NCBI RefSeq assembly: GCF_014897705.1
Contig: NZ_JABUXV010000009.1
Coordinates: 172,686-236,685, forward strand
DNA from: Brachybacterium sp. FME24
GTDB lineage: Bacteria; Actinomycetota; Actinomycetes; Actinomycetales; Dermabacteraceae
Reading direction: 5' to 3'
Length of the DNA: 64,000 nucleotides
The notes beneath the pieces are model-generated. The model did not search any database, was not told where the DNA came from, and saw only the letters and a program-made list of their open reading frames with translations. Positions within the stretch are counted from its first letter, which is position 1; each line of letters opens with the position of its first letter. This document shows, piece after piece, positions 43,111-51,257 of this stretch. A program made the translations under genes and the position numbers.

Positions 43111-43923
43111 TCACTTGCTGGAGCCGGCGGTCATGCCGCTGACCAGGTACCGGCGTCCGAAGGCGTACAGCACGATGATCGGTATGGACGAGAGGATGAC
43201 AGCCGCCATGACGACCGGCACGTTGGTGGCGTATTCGCCCTGGAAGCTCCACAGCGCCAGGGGCAGGGTGCGCTTGTCCGGGCTCTGGGTCAGGATCAGG
43301 GGGAACAGGAAGCCGTTCCAGGACATGAGCGCCTGGTAGACGGCCACGGTGACGATCGCCGGCTGGCAGATGGGCAGCGCGAGGCGCCACATCTTCTGCC
43401 ATTCGGTGCAGCCGTCGATGTCCATCGCCTCGAACAGCTCCTTGGGGACGTCCCGCAGCGCGTTCGCAATGATCAGGACGCTCAGCGGGAGCCCGAAGGC
43501 GATGCCCGGCAGCATCAGGGCGACCAGCGAGTCGTACATGTGCATCCGGATGATGAGCAGGTAGATCGGCACGATCGTCGCCTGCACCGGGATCGCCAGA
43601 CCCAGCAGGAACAGGCTGCGCACGGGGCCGAAGAACCGGTGCCCGCTGCGCACGATGGAGAAGGAGGCCATGAACGCCATGGCCACGAGCGGGATCACCG
43701 TGCCCAGCGCTACCAGGACGCTGTTGAGCAGGTACATCGTGAAGTCCGCTTCGAGCACCGCGACGAAGTTCTCGACCGCGACGACCGGAGAGGGCAGCGC
43801 CGGGTTCGAGCCGAAGTAGGTGTTGATCGACTTCAGGCTGGTGATCGCCACGAAGTAGATCGGCAGCAGGGCGATCACCAGCCAGATCCATCCGAAGGCG
43901 CCTCCGATCCAGTTGCGCTTCAT
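43111..43923 (-). CDS. Carbohydrate ABC transporter permease (MalG type), operon 2
   Basis: Permease of 270 residues with six helices. The EAA loop is ELFEAMDIDGCTEWQKMWRLALPICQPA (about 178-205), and the tail FGRRYLVSGMTAGSSK mirrors the paralogue at 25740. It is the last gene of ABC operon 2 and starts 1 nt after the MalF-type gene, the same spacing as in operon 1. No ATPase gene follows. Confidence 0.93.
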   Translation of the reverse strand: MKRNWIGGAFGWIWLVIALLPIYFVAITSLKSINTYFGSNPALPSPVVAVENFVAVLEADFTMYLLNSVLVALGTVIPLVAMAFMASFSIVRSGHRFFGPVRSLFLLGLAIPVQATIVPIYLLIIRMHMYDSLVALMLPGIAFGLPLSVLIIANALRDVPKELFEAMDIDGCTEWQKMWRLALPICQPAIVTVAVYQALMSWNGFLFPLILTQSPDKRTLPLALWSFQGEYATNVPVVMAAVILSSIPIIVLYAFGRRYLVSGMTAGSSK

Positions 43924-43924
43924 A

Positions 43925-44902
43925 TCAGGCTCCTTCCAACTGGCTGGCCGAGGAACTCTTGCCCCCGAGGCGCTGTACGCCGAGGGCCAACCCGAGGCCG
44001 ATGACCACGAGGATCACGGCCAGGCTGCTCGCGACGCCCATCTCGTTGCCCCGGAATCCGGTGAGGTACATGTCCAGGGGCAGGATGCGAGTGGACTTTC
44101 CCGGTCCCCCTTGGGTGAGCACGAAGATGATGTCGAAGTAGGTCAGTGCGCCCACCACCATCAACGTCGAACTGGTGATCAACGTGTACTTCAGCTGCGG
44201 CAGGGTGATGGAGAAGAACTGACGCACCCGGCCGGCGCCGTCGATCTGCGCGGCCTCGTACATCGTCTGCGGGATCTGCCGTACCGCGCCCTGGTAGATC
44301 AGGGTGTGGAACGGAATGAACTGCCAGGCGATGATCACGAGCAGCGCGACCCACACGAGGGTGGAATCACCGAGCCAGTTCTGCTGGAGGAACTCCAGCT
44401 CCAGGCCTGCGGGGACTCCGAAGTTGGGATCCAGGAGCGACTTGAAGGTGATCGCGATGGCCGCCGAGGACAGCAGCATCGGAAGGAAGTACATCACCGC
44501 CAGGACGTTGCGGTACCTCTGCTGCCCGGCCAGGAAGGTTCCCAGCAGGATGCTCAGCGGAGTCTGCAGCAGCCACGTCGCGACGATCATGAACAGGACG
44601 AGCAGGAGGCCTCTCCAGGTGGTCTCCCGTGTGAGCGCATCCGTCCAGCTCGTCAATCCCGTGAACTCGATCGCCCCGATCCCGTTCCACGAGGTGAAGG
44701 AGAGGGCCAGGACGCCGATGAGCGGCAGGATCGCGAAGACCAGGAAGAAGAGCAGCGCGGGCAGCGCGAAGAGCACGTGCGAGAGGTGGAGCCGTTGCTT
44801 GTGCACGCGCACCGAGGTCGCGGAAGCGGGGCCACCGCCGTGCCCGGGTGCTCGATGGCGCTCAGGCACGGCGGGAATCGCCGCGGGGCCAGCGGAAGTC
44901 AC
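43925..44902 (-). CDS. Carbohydrate ABC transporter permease (MalF type), operon 2
   Basis: Permease of 325 residues. A cytoplasmic N-terminus of about 45 residues precedes six helices. The EAA loop is TMYEAAQIDGAGRVRQFFSITLPQLK, nearly identical to that of the operon 1 protein. The start is GTG at 44902, 2 nt after the binding-protein stop; the longer frame reads back through the binding-protein gene. It forms the pore with the 43111-43923 protein. Confidence 0.92.
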   Translation of the reverse strand: MTSAGPAAIPAVPERHRAPGHGGGPASATSVRVHKQRLHLSHVLFALPALLFFLVFAILPLIGVLALSFTSWNGIGAIEFTGLTSWTDALTRETTWRGLLLVLFMIVATWLLQTPLSILLGTFLAGQQRYRNVLAVMYFLPMLLSSAAIAITFKSLLDPNFGVPAGLELEFLQQNWLGDSTLVWVALLVIIAWQFIPFHTLIYQGAVRQIPQTMYEAAQIDGAGRVRQFFSITLPQLKYTLITSSTLMVVGALTYFDIIFVLTQGGPGKSTRILPLDMYLTGFRGNEMGVASSLAVILVVIGLGLALGVQRLGGKSSSASQLEGA

Positions 44903-44904
44903 GA

Positions 44905-46236
44905 TCAGCCCTCCAGCGTGGCGTTCATGTTCTCGGCGAACTGCTCGGGGGTCAGCTTCCCGAGGAACAGCTGCTCGGTGTTCACGAGCAGCTCCTCGGC
45001 GGCCGTCGGCTGCAGCGCCTGATCCCAGGACTGGGTGAAAGCGGGGGTTTCCTGGAGGGAGGAGTAGATCCACTGCAGGTATTCGGCATCGTCACTCGCC
45101 GCGAGAGCGTCGTCCTGTCCCTGGACCACAGGGACGGAGCCCGATTCCACGAGCGCATTCGAGACGGCATCGGTCATCAGTCCGTCGGCGAAGAAGGTCT
45201 TCGCGACCTCCTTCTCCGCGTCGGATGCGGCGGCGGACAGGGAGACGTACCCTGCCGGGTTGCCGACCAGGTTCGTCAGCTCCCCCTTGCCGCCCTCGAT
45301 CGTGGGGAAGGGCCCGAACCCGAGGCGACCGTCCTGGACGAAGGTGCCGCCGCCGGACTTCATGCCGCCGAACGTCCAGCCGCCGTGGAGCATGAGCGCG
45401 GCCTTGTCGGACCACATCAGAGCCTGATCGGTGTTGGAATCGGCGGCCATGGACTCGAAGCCGTCGGCGAAGGCCTTCGCCGCCAGCAGCTCCTCGACCT
45501 TCGTGCCCATCTCGACCACAGCAGGATCGAGCCAGGAATCGGGTTCCCCGGCAGCGATCCTCGCGAAGACCTCCGCGCCTCCGACGCGATCCAGCAGGTA
45601 TTCGAGCCACATCATGGATGTCCACCGGGACTGGCCGGCCAGGGCGATCGGTGCGACTCCGGCGGAGTTCGCCTTCTCGATGGCATCCAGCAGATCCTCC
45701 CAGCTCTCCGGCGCCTCGACGCCGATGTCCTCGAGCACGGTCTTGTTGTGGAACATGACGATCGGCTGGGCCGCGCCGGTCGGCATGGCGTAGATCTTGT
45801 CGTCGACCGTCGCCGCTTCCCAGACCGACTCGATGAATCGTTCCTTCACCTCGGAGTTCTCGTCGAGCCAGCCGGTGAGATCCTCGACCTGCTCCTCCTC
45901 GGCGTAGGTGCGCAGACCGCCGCCGCCCCATCCGGTGATGACGGTCGGAGCCTCGCCGGCCCCGATCGCGGTTCGGATCTTCTGCTTGTAGGCGTCGTTC
46001 TGGAAGAACGTCAGGTCGATGGTGCCTGTGCCGAGCTCGTTGAACGCCGTGACGGTGTCTTCGGTGATGGTCTCGTTCGGCTGACCGCTCAGGGCCCAGT
46101 AGCTGGCGCTGTCGCCTCCGCCTCCGCTGCCGCCGGAGCCTCCCGGTCCGGAGGTGCCGCAGGCGGCGAGGGTGAGAGCCGAGGCGCCGAGGGTGGCACC
46201 TACCATGGATCTGCGTGTGAGCTGGATGTTCTTCAT
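44905..46236 (-). CDS. ABC transporter sugar-binding lipoprotein, operon 2
   Basis: Solute-binding protein of 443 residues. LTRRSMVGATLGASALTLAAC gives a twin-arginine-like lipoprotein signal with the lipobox Cys at about 26, then a Gly/Ser linker. The two-lobe binding fold shows QNDAYKQKIRTAIGAGEAPT, a motif shared with the paralogue at 27519, and ALMLHGGWTFGG. The promoter shares its operator with the ThuA operon, so it may deliver the substrate of those oxidoreductases. The sugar is unknown. Confidence 0.93.
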   Translation of the reverse strand: MKNIQLTRRSMVGATLGASALTLAACGTSGPGGSGGSGGGGDSASYWALSGQPNETITEDTVTAFNELGTGTIDLTFFQNDAYKQKIRTAIGAGEAPTVITGWGGGGLRTYAEEEQVEDLTGWLDENSEVKERFIESVWEAATVDDKIYAMPTGAAQPIVMFHNKTVLEDIGVEAPESWEDLLDAIEKANSAGVAPIALAGQSRWTSMMWLEYLLDRVGGAEVFARIAAGEPDSWLDPAVVEMGTKVEELLAAKAFADGFESMAADSNTDQALMWSDKAALMLHGGWTFGGMKSGGGTFVQDGRLGFGPFPTIEGGKGELTNLVGNPAGYVSLSAAASDAEKEVAKTFFADGLMTDAVSNALVESGSVPVVQGQDDALAASDDAEYLQWIYSSLQETPAFTQSWDQALQPTAAEELLVNTEQLFLGKLTPEQFAENMNATLEG

Positions 46237-46296
46237 GACCTACTCCTGATGTCGACGGTGACGGGGTGCAGCGGCCAGGTGGGTGTGAAGGAACTC

Positions 46297-46346
46297 ACCC
46301 TGGTAAGTGTCGCTAACTTACCAAAGGCGAAAGACGTACGGTCAAG
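46297..46346 (-). promoter_or_regulatory. Promoter-operator block of ABC operon 2
   Basis: On the minus strand TTGACC (46345-46340) lies upstream of TAAGTTAGCGAC. GGTAAGT-GTCGCTA-ACTTACC (46302-46322) is a perfect 7-bp inverted repeat with a 7-bp spacer. The block is a near copy of 39316-39363. Confidence 0.7.
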
Positions 46347-46350
46347 TGCT

Positions 46351-46362
46351 CTGAAGTTTCGG
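46351..46362 (-). promoter_or_regulatory. LacI-type element upstream of ABC operon 2
   Basis: On the minus strand this reads CCGAAACTTCAG, identical over 12 bases to 55822-55833 at the promoter of the third ABC system. It sits just upstream of the -35 box. Confidence 0.5.
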
Positions 46363-46567
46363 CGCGACAACGATTCCTGCGTCGACTGCTCGGGGCGAGG
46401 GAGGCTCGTCGAGGAGCTGGGGGTGTCCGCACGCCGCCGCGTCCGGGGCTGGGGAGGCGGGGCCGCGGCCCGGGACTCGTGATCCCGGGGACGGGACGTC
46501 GAAGGTGGAGCGTCGGGGGTCTCGCCTCGGTTCGACGGCGGGTCGCCGGCAGCCCGGCGCGGCGATG

Positions 46568-47743
46568 TCAGTCCGTCAGGGCCGTCGAGCGGGCGATCCA
46601 ATGCCCGGGGGAGTCGAGGATCGGCCAGATGGCCGCGCGGGCGGCGCCCCAGAGCGCGGGCGCCGCGAGGTCGTCGGAGCGCTCGATGACGATCTCCCCG
46701 ACCTCCGCCGCCAGTGCATGGCGGTCCACGGTCTCGCGGATGAACGGGGCGATCTCCTCCGCGATGGGGCCGAGATAGCCCGAGAGCACCACCGTGGACA
46801 GATCCAGGATGTTCAGCGCGTTGGCGACGGCGAGGCCGAGCGAGCGGCCGATGGTTCCGATGACCTCGGCCCGGTCCGTGCTCCGCGAGAGCTCTTCGAC
46901 CAGCTCCTCGATCAGCACATCTCGGCGCAGGCCGGCCCGTTCGCGCAGCGCATGATAGGAGACGTAGGCCTCGAGGCAGCCGTGCCGGCCGCAGCGGCAG
47001 AGCGCTCCGCCTGGTTCCACGACGGTATGGCCGAACTCGCCGGCCCAGCCGTGGACGCCCTCGAGCACCTTCCCCTCGAGCACGATGGCGCCGCCCACGC
47101 CGGTGCTGCCGCGCACATACATGAACGATTCGTCGGGGCGCTTGGCGAGCTCGGTGAGCACCGACAGGCGGATGTCGTTGCGCGCCAGCACCGGGAGGTG
47201 GTCCAGGTTCAGGACCTGTCGGAGCTCGCGCGCCAGCGGCACATCGACCCAGTCGAGGTTCGGGGCGGCCAGCACGCTCTCGCCGTCCGGGGACATGCGC
47301 CCGGGCACGGCGACGCAGACGCCGACGGGGGCTGCGTCGCCGGCGTCGGCGCGGACCTTCTCGACCAGTCGCGCGCAGGTCGCGACGGTCTCGGCGACAT
47401 TCGAGGCCGTGACCTCGAGGTACTCGGTGCGGGTGCTGAGCGGTTCGCCGGCCAGATCGATGCCGAGGCACGAGATGTGCTCGGCGGCGATCTCCAGGCC
47501 GATGCCGAGCACGGTGTGCTTCGCGGGCTGCAGGGGCACCATCGGGCGTCCGCTGCCCTGGGAGACGGGGGAGTGCTCCTCCACGAGCCCGGCCGCGACC
47601 AGCTCCTCGACGAGCTTGGAGACGGTGGGTTTGGTCAGCTTCGTGGAGCGGGCGAGCGTTGCTCGAGAGACCGGATCCGTCGCCGCGACCACCGCGCGCA
47701 TGACGAGCGAGAGGTTGTGCTCGCGCAGGTGCGTCGACTGCAT
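46568..47743 (-). CDS. xylR: ROK-family repressor, XylR type
   Basis: Regulator of 391 residues. The N-terminal winged helix (DPVSRATLARSTKLTKPTVSKLVEELVAAGLV) covers about 28-62. The ROK domain follows, with GVGGAIVLEGKVLEGVHGWAGEFGH and the zinc motif CRCGRHGCLEAYVS (about 255-268). It is divergent from xylA with a palindromic site between them, the classic xylR-xylA layout. Xylose should release it. I chose ATG at 47743 (MQSTHLREHN) with GGAAGG upstream; the frame to 47824 would cross the operator. It may also control ABC operon 2 and the ThuA operon. Confidence 0.9.
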   Translation of the reverse strand: MQSTHLREHNLSLVMRAVVAATDPVSRATLARSTKLTKPTVSKLVEELVAAGLVEEHSPVSQGSGRPMVPLQPAKHTVLGIGLEIAAEHISCLGIDLAGEPLSTRTEYLEVTASNVAETVATCARLVEKVRADAGDAAPVGVCVAVPGRMSPDGESVLAAPNLDWVDVPLARELRQVLNLDHLPVLARNDIRLSVLTELAKRPDESFMYVRGSTGVGGAIVLEGKVLEGVHGWAGEFGHTVVEPGGALCRCGRHGCLEAYVSYHALRERAGLRRDVLIEELVEELSRSTDRAEVIGTIGRSLGLAVANALNILDLSTVVLSGYLGPIAEEIAPFIRETVDRHALAAEVGEIVIERSDDLAAPALWGAARAAIWPILDSPGHWIARSTALTD

Positions 47744-47780
47744 GGTGGGCCTTCCCGTCGTGTGATCCAGCTGTGCCGTC

Positions 47781-47810
47781 TTGTGATCGGGCGCCCGATC
47801 ATCGTATGTT
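47781..47810 (+). promoter_or_regulatory. Putative xylA promoter
   Basis: TTGTGA (47781-47786) and TATGTT (47805-47810) are 18 bp apart. The -10 box lies inside the operator, so XylR binding would block RNA polymerase. Confidence 0.5.
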
Positions 47811-47830
47811 AGTAACCGAAACATACTAAG
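47804..47830. promoter_or_regulatory. XylR operator between xylR and xylA
   Basis: Two interlocked palindromes. GTATGTT-N9-AACATAC covers 47804-47826. On the minus strand TTAGTA-N9-TACTAA covers 47829-47809. The TTAGT...ACTAA form is the known style of ROK XylR operators in Gram-positives. It also contains GTTAGTAAC, the core found in 39316-39363 and 46297-46346. Confidence 0.75.
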
Positions 47831-47942
47831 CGGCTCGTCGCTGCCCGTTCCACGGAACTGCTGGTCCCGTACCGGGCATCGTATGACGACATCCCGAGCC
47901 GCGAGGGATCAGAAGATGCCGCCCGCACAGAGGAGCACCACC

Positions 47943-49136
47943 ATGACTGCACCCACCCCCACCCGCGACGACAAGTTCTCCTTCGGTCTGTGGACCACCG
48001 GCTGGCAGGCGCAGGACCAGTTCGGCGCGGCCACCCGCCCGCCGCTGGAGCTGTCCGCGCACATCCGTAAGCTCGCCGACCTCGGCGCCTGGGGCTTCAC
48101 CTTCCACGACAACGACGTGGTGCCCTTCGACGCGACCCCTGCAGAGCGCGCGAAGATCATCGATCAGCTGAAGTCCGTCACCGACGAGACCGGCCTGGTG
48201 ATCGAGATGGTCACCACCGATACCTTCGCCCACCCCGTCTTCAAGGACGGCGCGTTCACCAGCAACGACCGCGACGTGCGCCGCTTCGGCCTGCGCAAGG
48301 TGCTGGCCAACGTCGACCTGGCCGCCGAGCTGGGCGCGACCACCTTCGTCATGTGGGGCGGCCGCGAGGGCTCGGAGTACGACGGCTCCAAGGACCTCTT
48401 CGCCGCGCTGGAGCGCTACCGCGAGGGCCTGGACACCGTCGCCGGCTACATCAAGGACAAGGGCTACGACATGCGCATCGGCCTCGAGCCGAAGCCCAAC
48501 GAGCCCCGCGGCAACATCTTCCTGCCCACCGTGGGCCACGCCCTGGCCTTCATCGAGCAGCTCGAGCACGGCGACATCGTGGGCATCAACCCCGAGACCG
48601 GCCACGAGCAGATGGCGACCTTGAACTACACCCACGGCCTCGCCCAGGCTCTGTGGTCCGAGAAGCTGTTCCACATCGACCTCAACGGCCAGCACGGCCC
48701 GATGTACGACCAGGACCTCGTGTTCGGCCACGGCGACCTGATCAGCGCCTTCTTCACCGTCGACCTGCTCGAGAACGGCTTCCCGTCCAAGCCCGGCGCC
48801 TACGTCGGAGCCCGTCACTTCGACTTCAAGCCCTCGCGCACCGAGCACGAGACGGGCCAGTACGACTCCGCCGCGGCGAACATGGAGATGTACCTGATGC
48901 TCAAGGAGCGCGCCCTCGCGTTCCGCCAGGACTCCGAGGTCCAGGAGGCGCTGACGTACTCCGGCATCGACGAGCTCGCCCAGCCGACCCTCGCCGAGGG
49001 CGAGTCCCTCACGGACCTGCTCGCGGACCGCTCCACCTTCGAGGAGTTCGACGCGGACAAGGCCGGGGAGCGCAACTTCGGCTTCGTGCGCCTGCAGCAG
49101 CTCGCCATGCAGCACCTGCTCGGCTTCCGCGCCTGA
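47943..49136 (+). CDS. xylA: Xylose isomerase
   Basis: Converts D-xylose to D-xylulose, 397 residues, of the short actinobacterial class I type. The active site shows [12 protein letters not shown] (catalytic His, about 56), [13 protein letters not shown] near 138, [13 protein letters not shown] with the metal Glu and Lys near 180, and RHFDFKPSR near 295. GAGGAG precedes the ATG at 47943. It is the first gene of xylAB, with xylB 422 bp downstream across a repeat-rich spacer that contains a hairpin. Confidence 0.97.
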   Translation: MTAPTPTRDDKFSFGLWTTGWQAQDQFGAATRPPLELSAHIRKLADLGAWGFTFHDNDVVPFDATPAERAKIIDQLKSVTDETGLVIEMVTTDTFAHPVFKDGAFTSNDRDVRRFGLRKVLANVDLAAELGATTFVMWGGREGSEYDGSKDLFAALERYREGLDTVAGYIKDKGYDMRIGLEPKPNEPRGNIFLPTVGHALAFIEQLEHGDIVGINPETGHEQMATLNYTHGLAQALWSEKLFHIDLNGQHGPMYDQDLVFGHGDLISAFFTVDLLENGFPSKPGAYVGARHFDFKPSRTEHETGQYDSAAANMEMYLMLKERALAFRQDSEVQEALTYSGIDELAQPTLAEGESLTDLLADRSTFEEFDADKAGERNFGFVRLQQLAMQHLLGFRA

Positions 49137-49233
49137 GCCACTGATCGAGGCGGATGCCGTGCGGTGCTCGCCGCGCGGTGCGGCATTCGCCCCGCCCCCG
49201 CGGCTCCGCCCGCGCAATCGAGAAATGTCCGCT

Positions 49234-49265
49234 GGGGACCGATGTGGACGATCGCATCGGTCCCC
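49234..49265 (+). terminator. Hairpin after xylA
   Basis: GGGGACCGATG and CATCGGTCCCC form a perfect 11-bp stem with a 10-nt loop, 98 bp after xylA. The core GGACCGATG/CATCGGTCC also forms the hairpin at 228-257. Confidence 0.7.
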
Positions 49266-49281
49266 GGGGTGCATTACTCTT

Positions 49282-49322
49282 CGGCGCTCGGCGCTCGGCG
49301 CTCGGCGCTCGGCGCTCGGCGC
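49282..49322. repeat. Tandem CGGCGCT heptamers
   Basis: Five perfect copies of CGGCGCT and a partial sixth lie in the xylA-xylB spacer, followed by CGGCCC/GCCGCCC-rich low-complexity sequence to about 49500. No gene is seen in this spacer. A TACTCT box at 49506-49511 might serve as a -10 for xylB, but its -35 is weak. Confidence 0.85.
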
Positions 49323-49558
49323 GGGCCAGGCGGCCCAGTGCGGCCCGGCGCGGCCCGTGTCGGCGCGTGCCGCCCTGAGCCGCCCCGGGGCGTTCGGCGC
49401 GTGCCGCCCCGTGACGGCCCGGGGCGGTCTGCGCCGCCCGTGCCGGCGCCGGGTGGTCGCCGTGGCGCCGCGGTTCTGCGCCTCGATCCCCGCCGCGCCG
49501 CCCCGTACTCTGGAAACGGCGACATCCCCGCACCCTGCTTCTCGCAAAGGACCTCTCG

Positions 49559-50956
49559 ATGGCACCCACGGTTCTCGGAATCGACTCCTCCACCCAGGCG
49601 ACCAAGGCACTGCTCGTCGACGCCGAGACCGGGGACGTCCTCGAGGAACGCCGCGCAGCGCACCCCGACGGCACCGAGGTCGATCCTCGGGCGTGGCTGA
49701 CCGCGGTCGACGAGGCCGCCGGGCCCCTGCTCGAGCGGGCCGACGCGGTGTCCGTCGGCGGCCAGCAGCACGGCATGGTGCTGCTGGATGCCCGCGGCGA
49801 CGTCGTGCGCGACGCGCTGCTGTGGAACGACACGCGTTCCGCTCCGCAGGCCGAGGCGCTGATCGAGGAGATGGGCGGCGCCGAAGCGTCGGTCGAGGAG
49901 ATCGGCAGCCTGATGGTCGCCTCCTTCACGGCCTCCAAGCTGCGCTGGGTGCGCGACGAGGAGCCCGACAATGCGCAGCGTGCGGCGAGCGTGCTGCTGC
50001 CGCACGATTACGTCTCCCGGCACCTGGCCGGTGGGGGAGAGGCCTTCACCGATCGTGGTGACGCCTCCGGCACCGCCTATTACTCCACGCGCACCGAGAA
50101 GTGGAAGCCCGAGCTGGTCGAGCTGGCCCTGGGTCGCTCCCTCGAACTGCCCCGGCTGCCCGGGACCCCGCAGGAGGTCATGGCCCGCACCCCCTCCGGG
50201 GCGGCGATCGCCGCCGGCACCGGGGACAACATGGGTGCGGCCCTCGGTCTCTCTCAGAGCGAGGGCGACGTCTCGGTCTCGATCGGCACCTCCGGGGTGT
50301 GCGCGATGGTCAGCCCGACCCGCCCGAACGACGCCTCCGGCGCGGTCACCGGATTCGCCGACGCCACCGGGCGGTTCCTGCCCATGGCCACGACGATCAA
50401 TGCCGCACGCATCCTCGAGGCTGGTCGCGCCCTGCTCGGCGTGAGCCACGAGGAGATGGCAGAGCTGGCGCTGGCCAGCGTGCCGGGCGCGCACGGCGTG
50501 ACGCTGCTGCCCTACTTCGATGGGGAGCGCACTCCGAACCGACCCGATGCCCGGGCCACCCTGACCGGCCTGAGCACCGCCACCACCCGGCAGGACGTGG
50601 CGCGCGCCTACGTCGAGGGTCTGCTCTGCTCCCTGGCCGACGGCATCGCCGCGCTCAAAGGCCGTACCGGTACCGCCGCCGCTCGCATCACCCTGATCGG
50701 TGGCGCTGCGCGCAACCAGGCCGTGCAGCGGCTCGCCCCCGCCGTGTTCGGCCGCGAGGTCACGATCGCGCCGGCCGCGGAGTACGTGGCGCTCGGCGCC
50801 GCCCGGCAGGCCGCCTGGGCGCTCGCCGAGACGCCGGAGCCCCCGGCCTGGGAGGTCACCGGCAGCCGCATCGTCGAAGCGGAGCCGACGCCTGAGGTGC
50901 TCGGGGCCTACCGCGAGCTCAAGGAGCGCACCGAGGGGTGGGCCCGAACCGACTGA
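49559..50956 (+). CDS. xylB: Xylulokinase
   Basis: FGGY-family kinase of 465 residues that phosphorylates D-xylulose. The N-lobe starts VLGIDSSTQATKALLVD with the phosphate-1 loop. The substrate site shows GGQQHGMVLLD near 75 and LLWNDTRS near 95, with the catalytic Asp in GTGDNMGAALG near 225. The C-lobe has LLPYFDGERTPNRP near 318 and the adenosine motif LIGGAARNQAVQRL near 380. The ATG at 49559 has AAAGGA upstream. It ends in a terminator at 50983. Confidence 0.95.
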   Translation: MAPTVLGIDSSTQATKALLVDAETGDVLEERRAAHPDGTEVDPRAWLTAVDEAAGPLLERADAVSVGGQQHGMVLLDARGDVVRDALLWNDTRSAPQAEALIEEMGGAEASVEEIGSLMVASFTASKLRWVRDEEPDNAQRAASVLLPHDYVSRHLAGGGEAFTDRGDASGTAYYSTRTEKWKPELVELALGRSLELPRLPGTPQEVMARTPSGAAIAAGTGDNMGAALGLSQSEGDVSVSIGTSGVCAMVSPTRPNDASGAVTGFADATGRFLPMATTINAARILEAGRALLGVSHEEMAELALASVPGAHGVTLLPYFDGERTPNRPDARATLTGLSTATTRQDVARAYVEGLLCSLADGIAALKGRTGTAAARITLIGGAARNQAVQRLAPAVFGREVTIAPAAEYVALGAARQAAWALAETPEPPAWEVTGSRIVEAEPTPEVLGAYRELKERTEGWARTD

Positions 50957-50982
50957 TCCCGCTCCGACTCGCGAGCCGCACT

Positions 50983-51013
50983 GCACCCCATCTGAAACTT
51001 TCGGATGGGGTGC
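50983..51013 (+). terminator. xylB terminator with operator-like loop
   Basis: GCACCCCATC and GATGGGGTGC form a perfect 10-bp stem, followed by TTTGCT. The 11-nt loop reads TGAAACTTTCG, one base different from the palindromic LacI-type element CGAAACTTTCG at 55615. Confidence 0.8.
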
Positions 51014-51050
51014 TTTGCTGTGCTGGCTATAACGTCCTGGTGGCGGGGCA

Positions 51051-51080
51051 TTGACCGCCACGCCCTGCCTGGCCTAGCCT
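51051..51080 (+). promoter_or_regulatory. Putative promoter of the GH3-GH10 operon
   Basis: TTGACC (51051-51056) and TAGCCT (51075-51080) are 18 bp apart. A GAAA/TTTC-rich operator region follows directly at 51090. Confidence 0.55.
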
Positions 51081-51089
51081 GAGCGTCAT

Positions 51090-51118
51090 CGAAAGTGCAC
51101 TGAAAGATTTCACTCAGT
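51090..51118 (+). promoter_or_regulatory. LacI-type operator region of the GH3-GH10 operon
   Basis: CGAAAGTGCACTGAAAG and then TGAAA-GA-TTTCA (51101-51112), framed by CACTGA (51098-51103) and TCAGTG (51114-51119). It begins about 10 bp after the -10 box. AAAGATTTC is shared with 28868-28882. Confidence 0.45.
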
Positions 51119-51257
51119 GATAGTGGCCGACGTGCCGGATATCCCGGTGCCGGACACGTCAGCGCCTGTCACGTCAGAGCCGGACACACCAGAGCCAGGA
51201 CCAGTCGAGCCGAGCGGACCCCACCGCACGCTCGAGAGCCGTGCGAAGGAGCACCCC

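Noticed and set aside
47847..47858. GTTCC-AC-GGAAC before xylA as a further IclR site
   Set aside because: The spacer is 2 bp rather than 7, so the geometry does not fit the uronate operators; chance or another protein is more likely.
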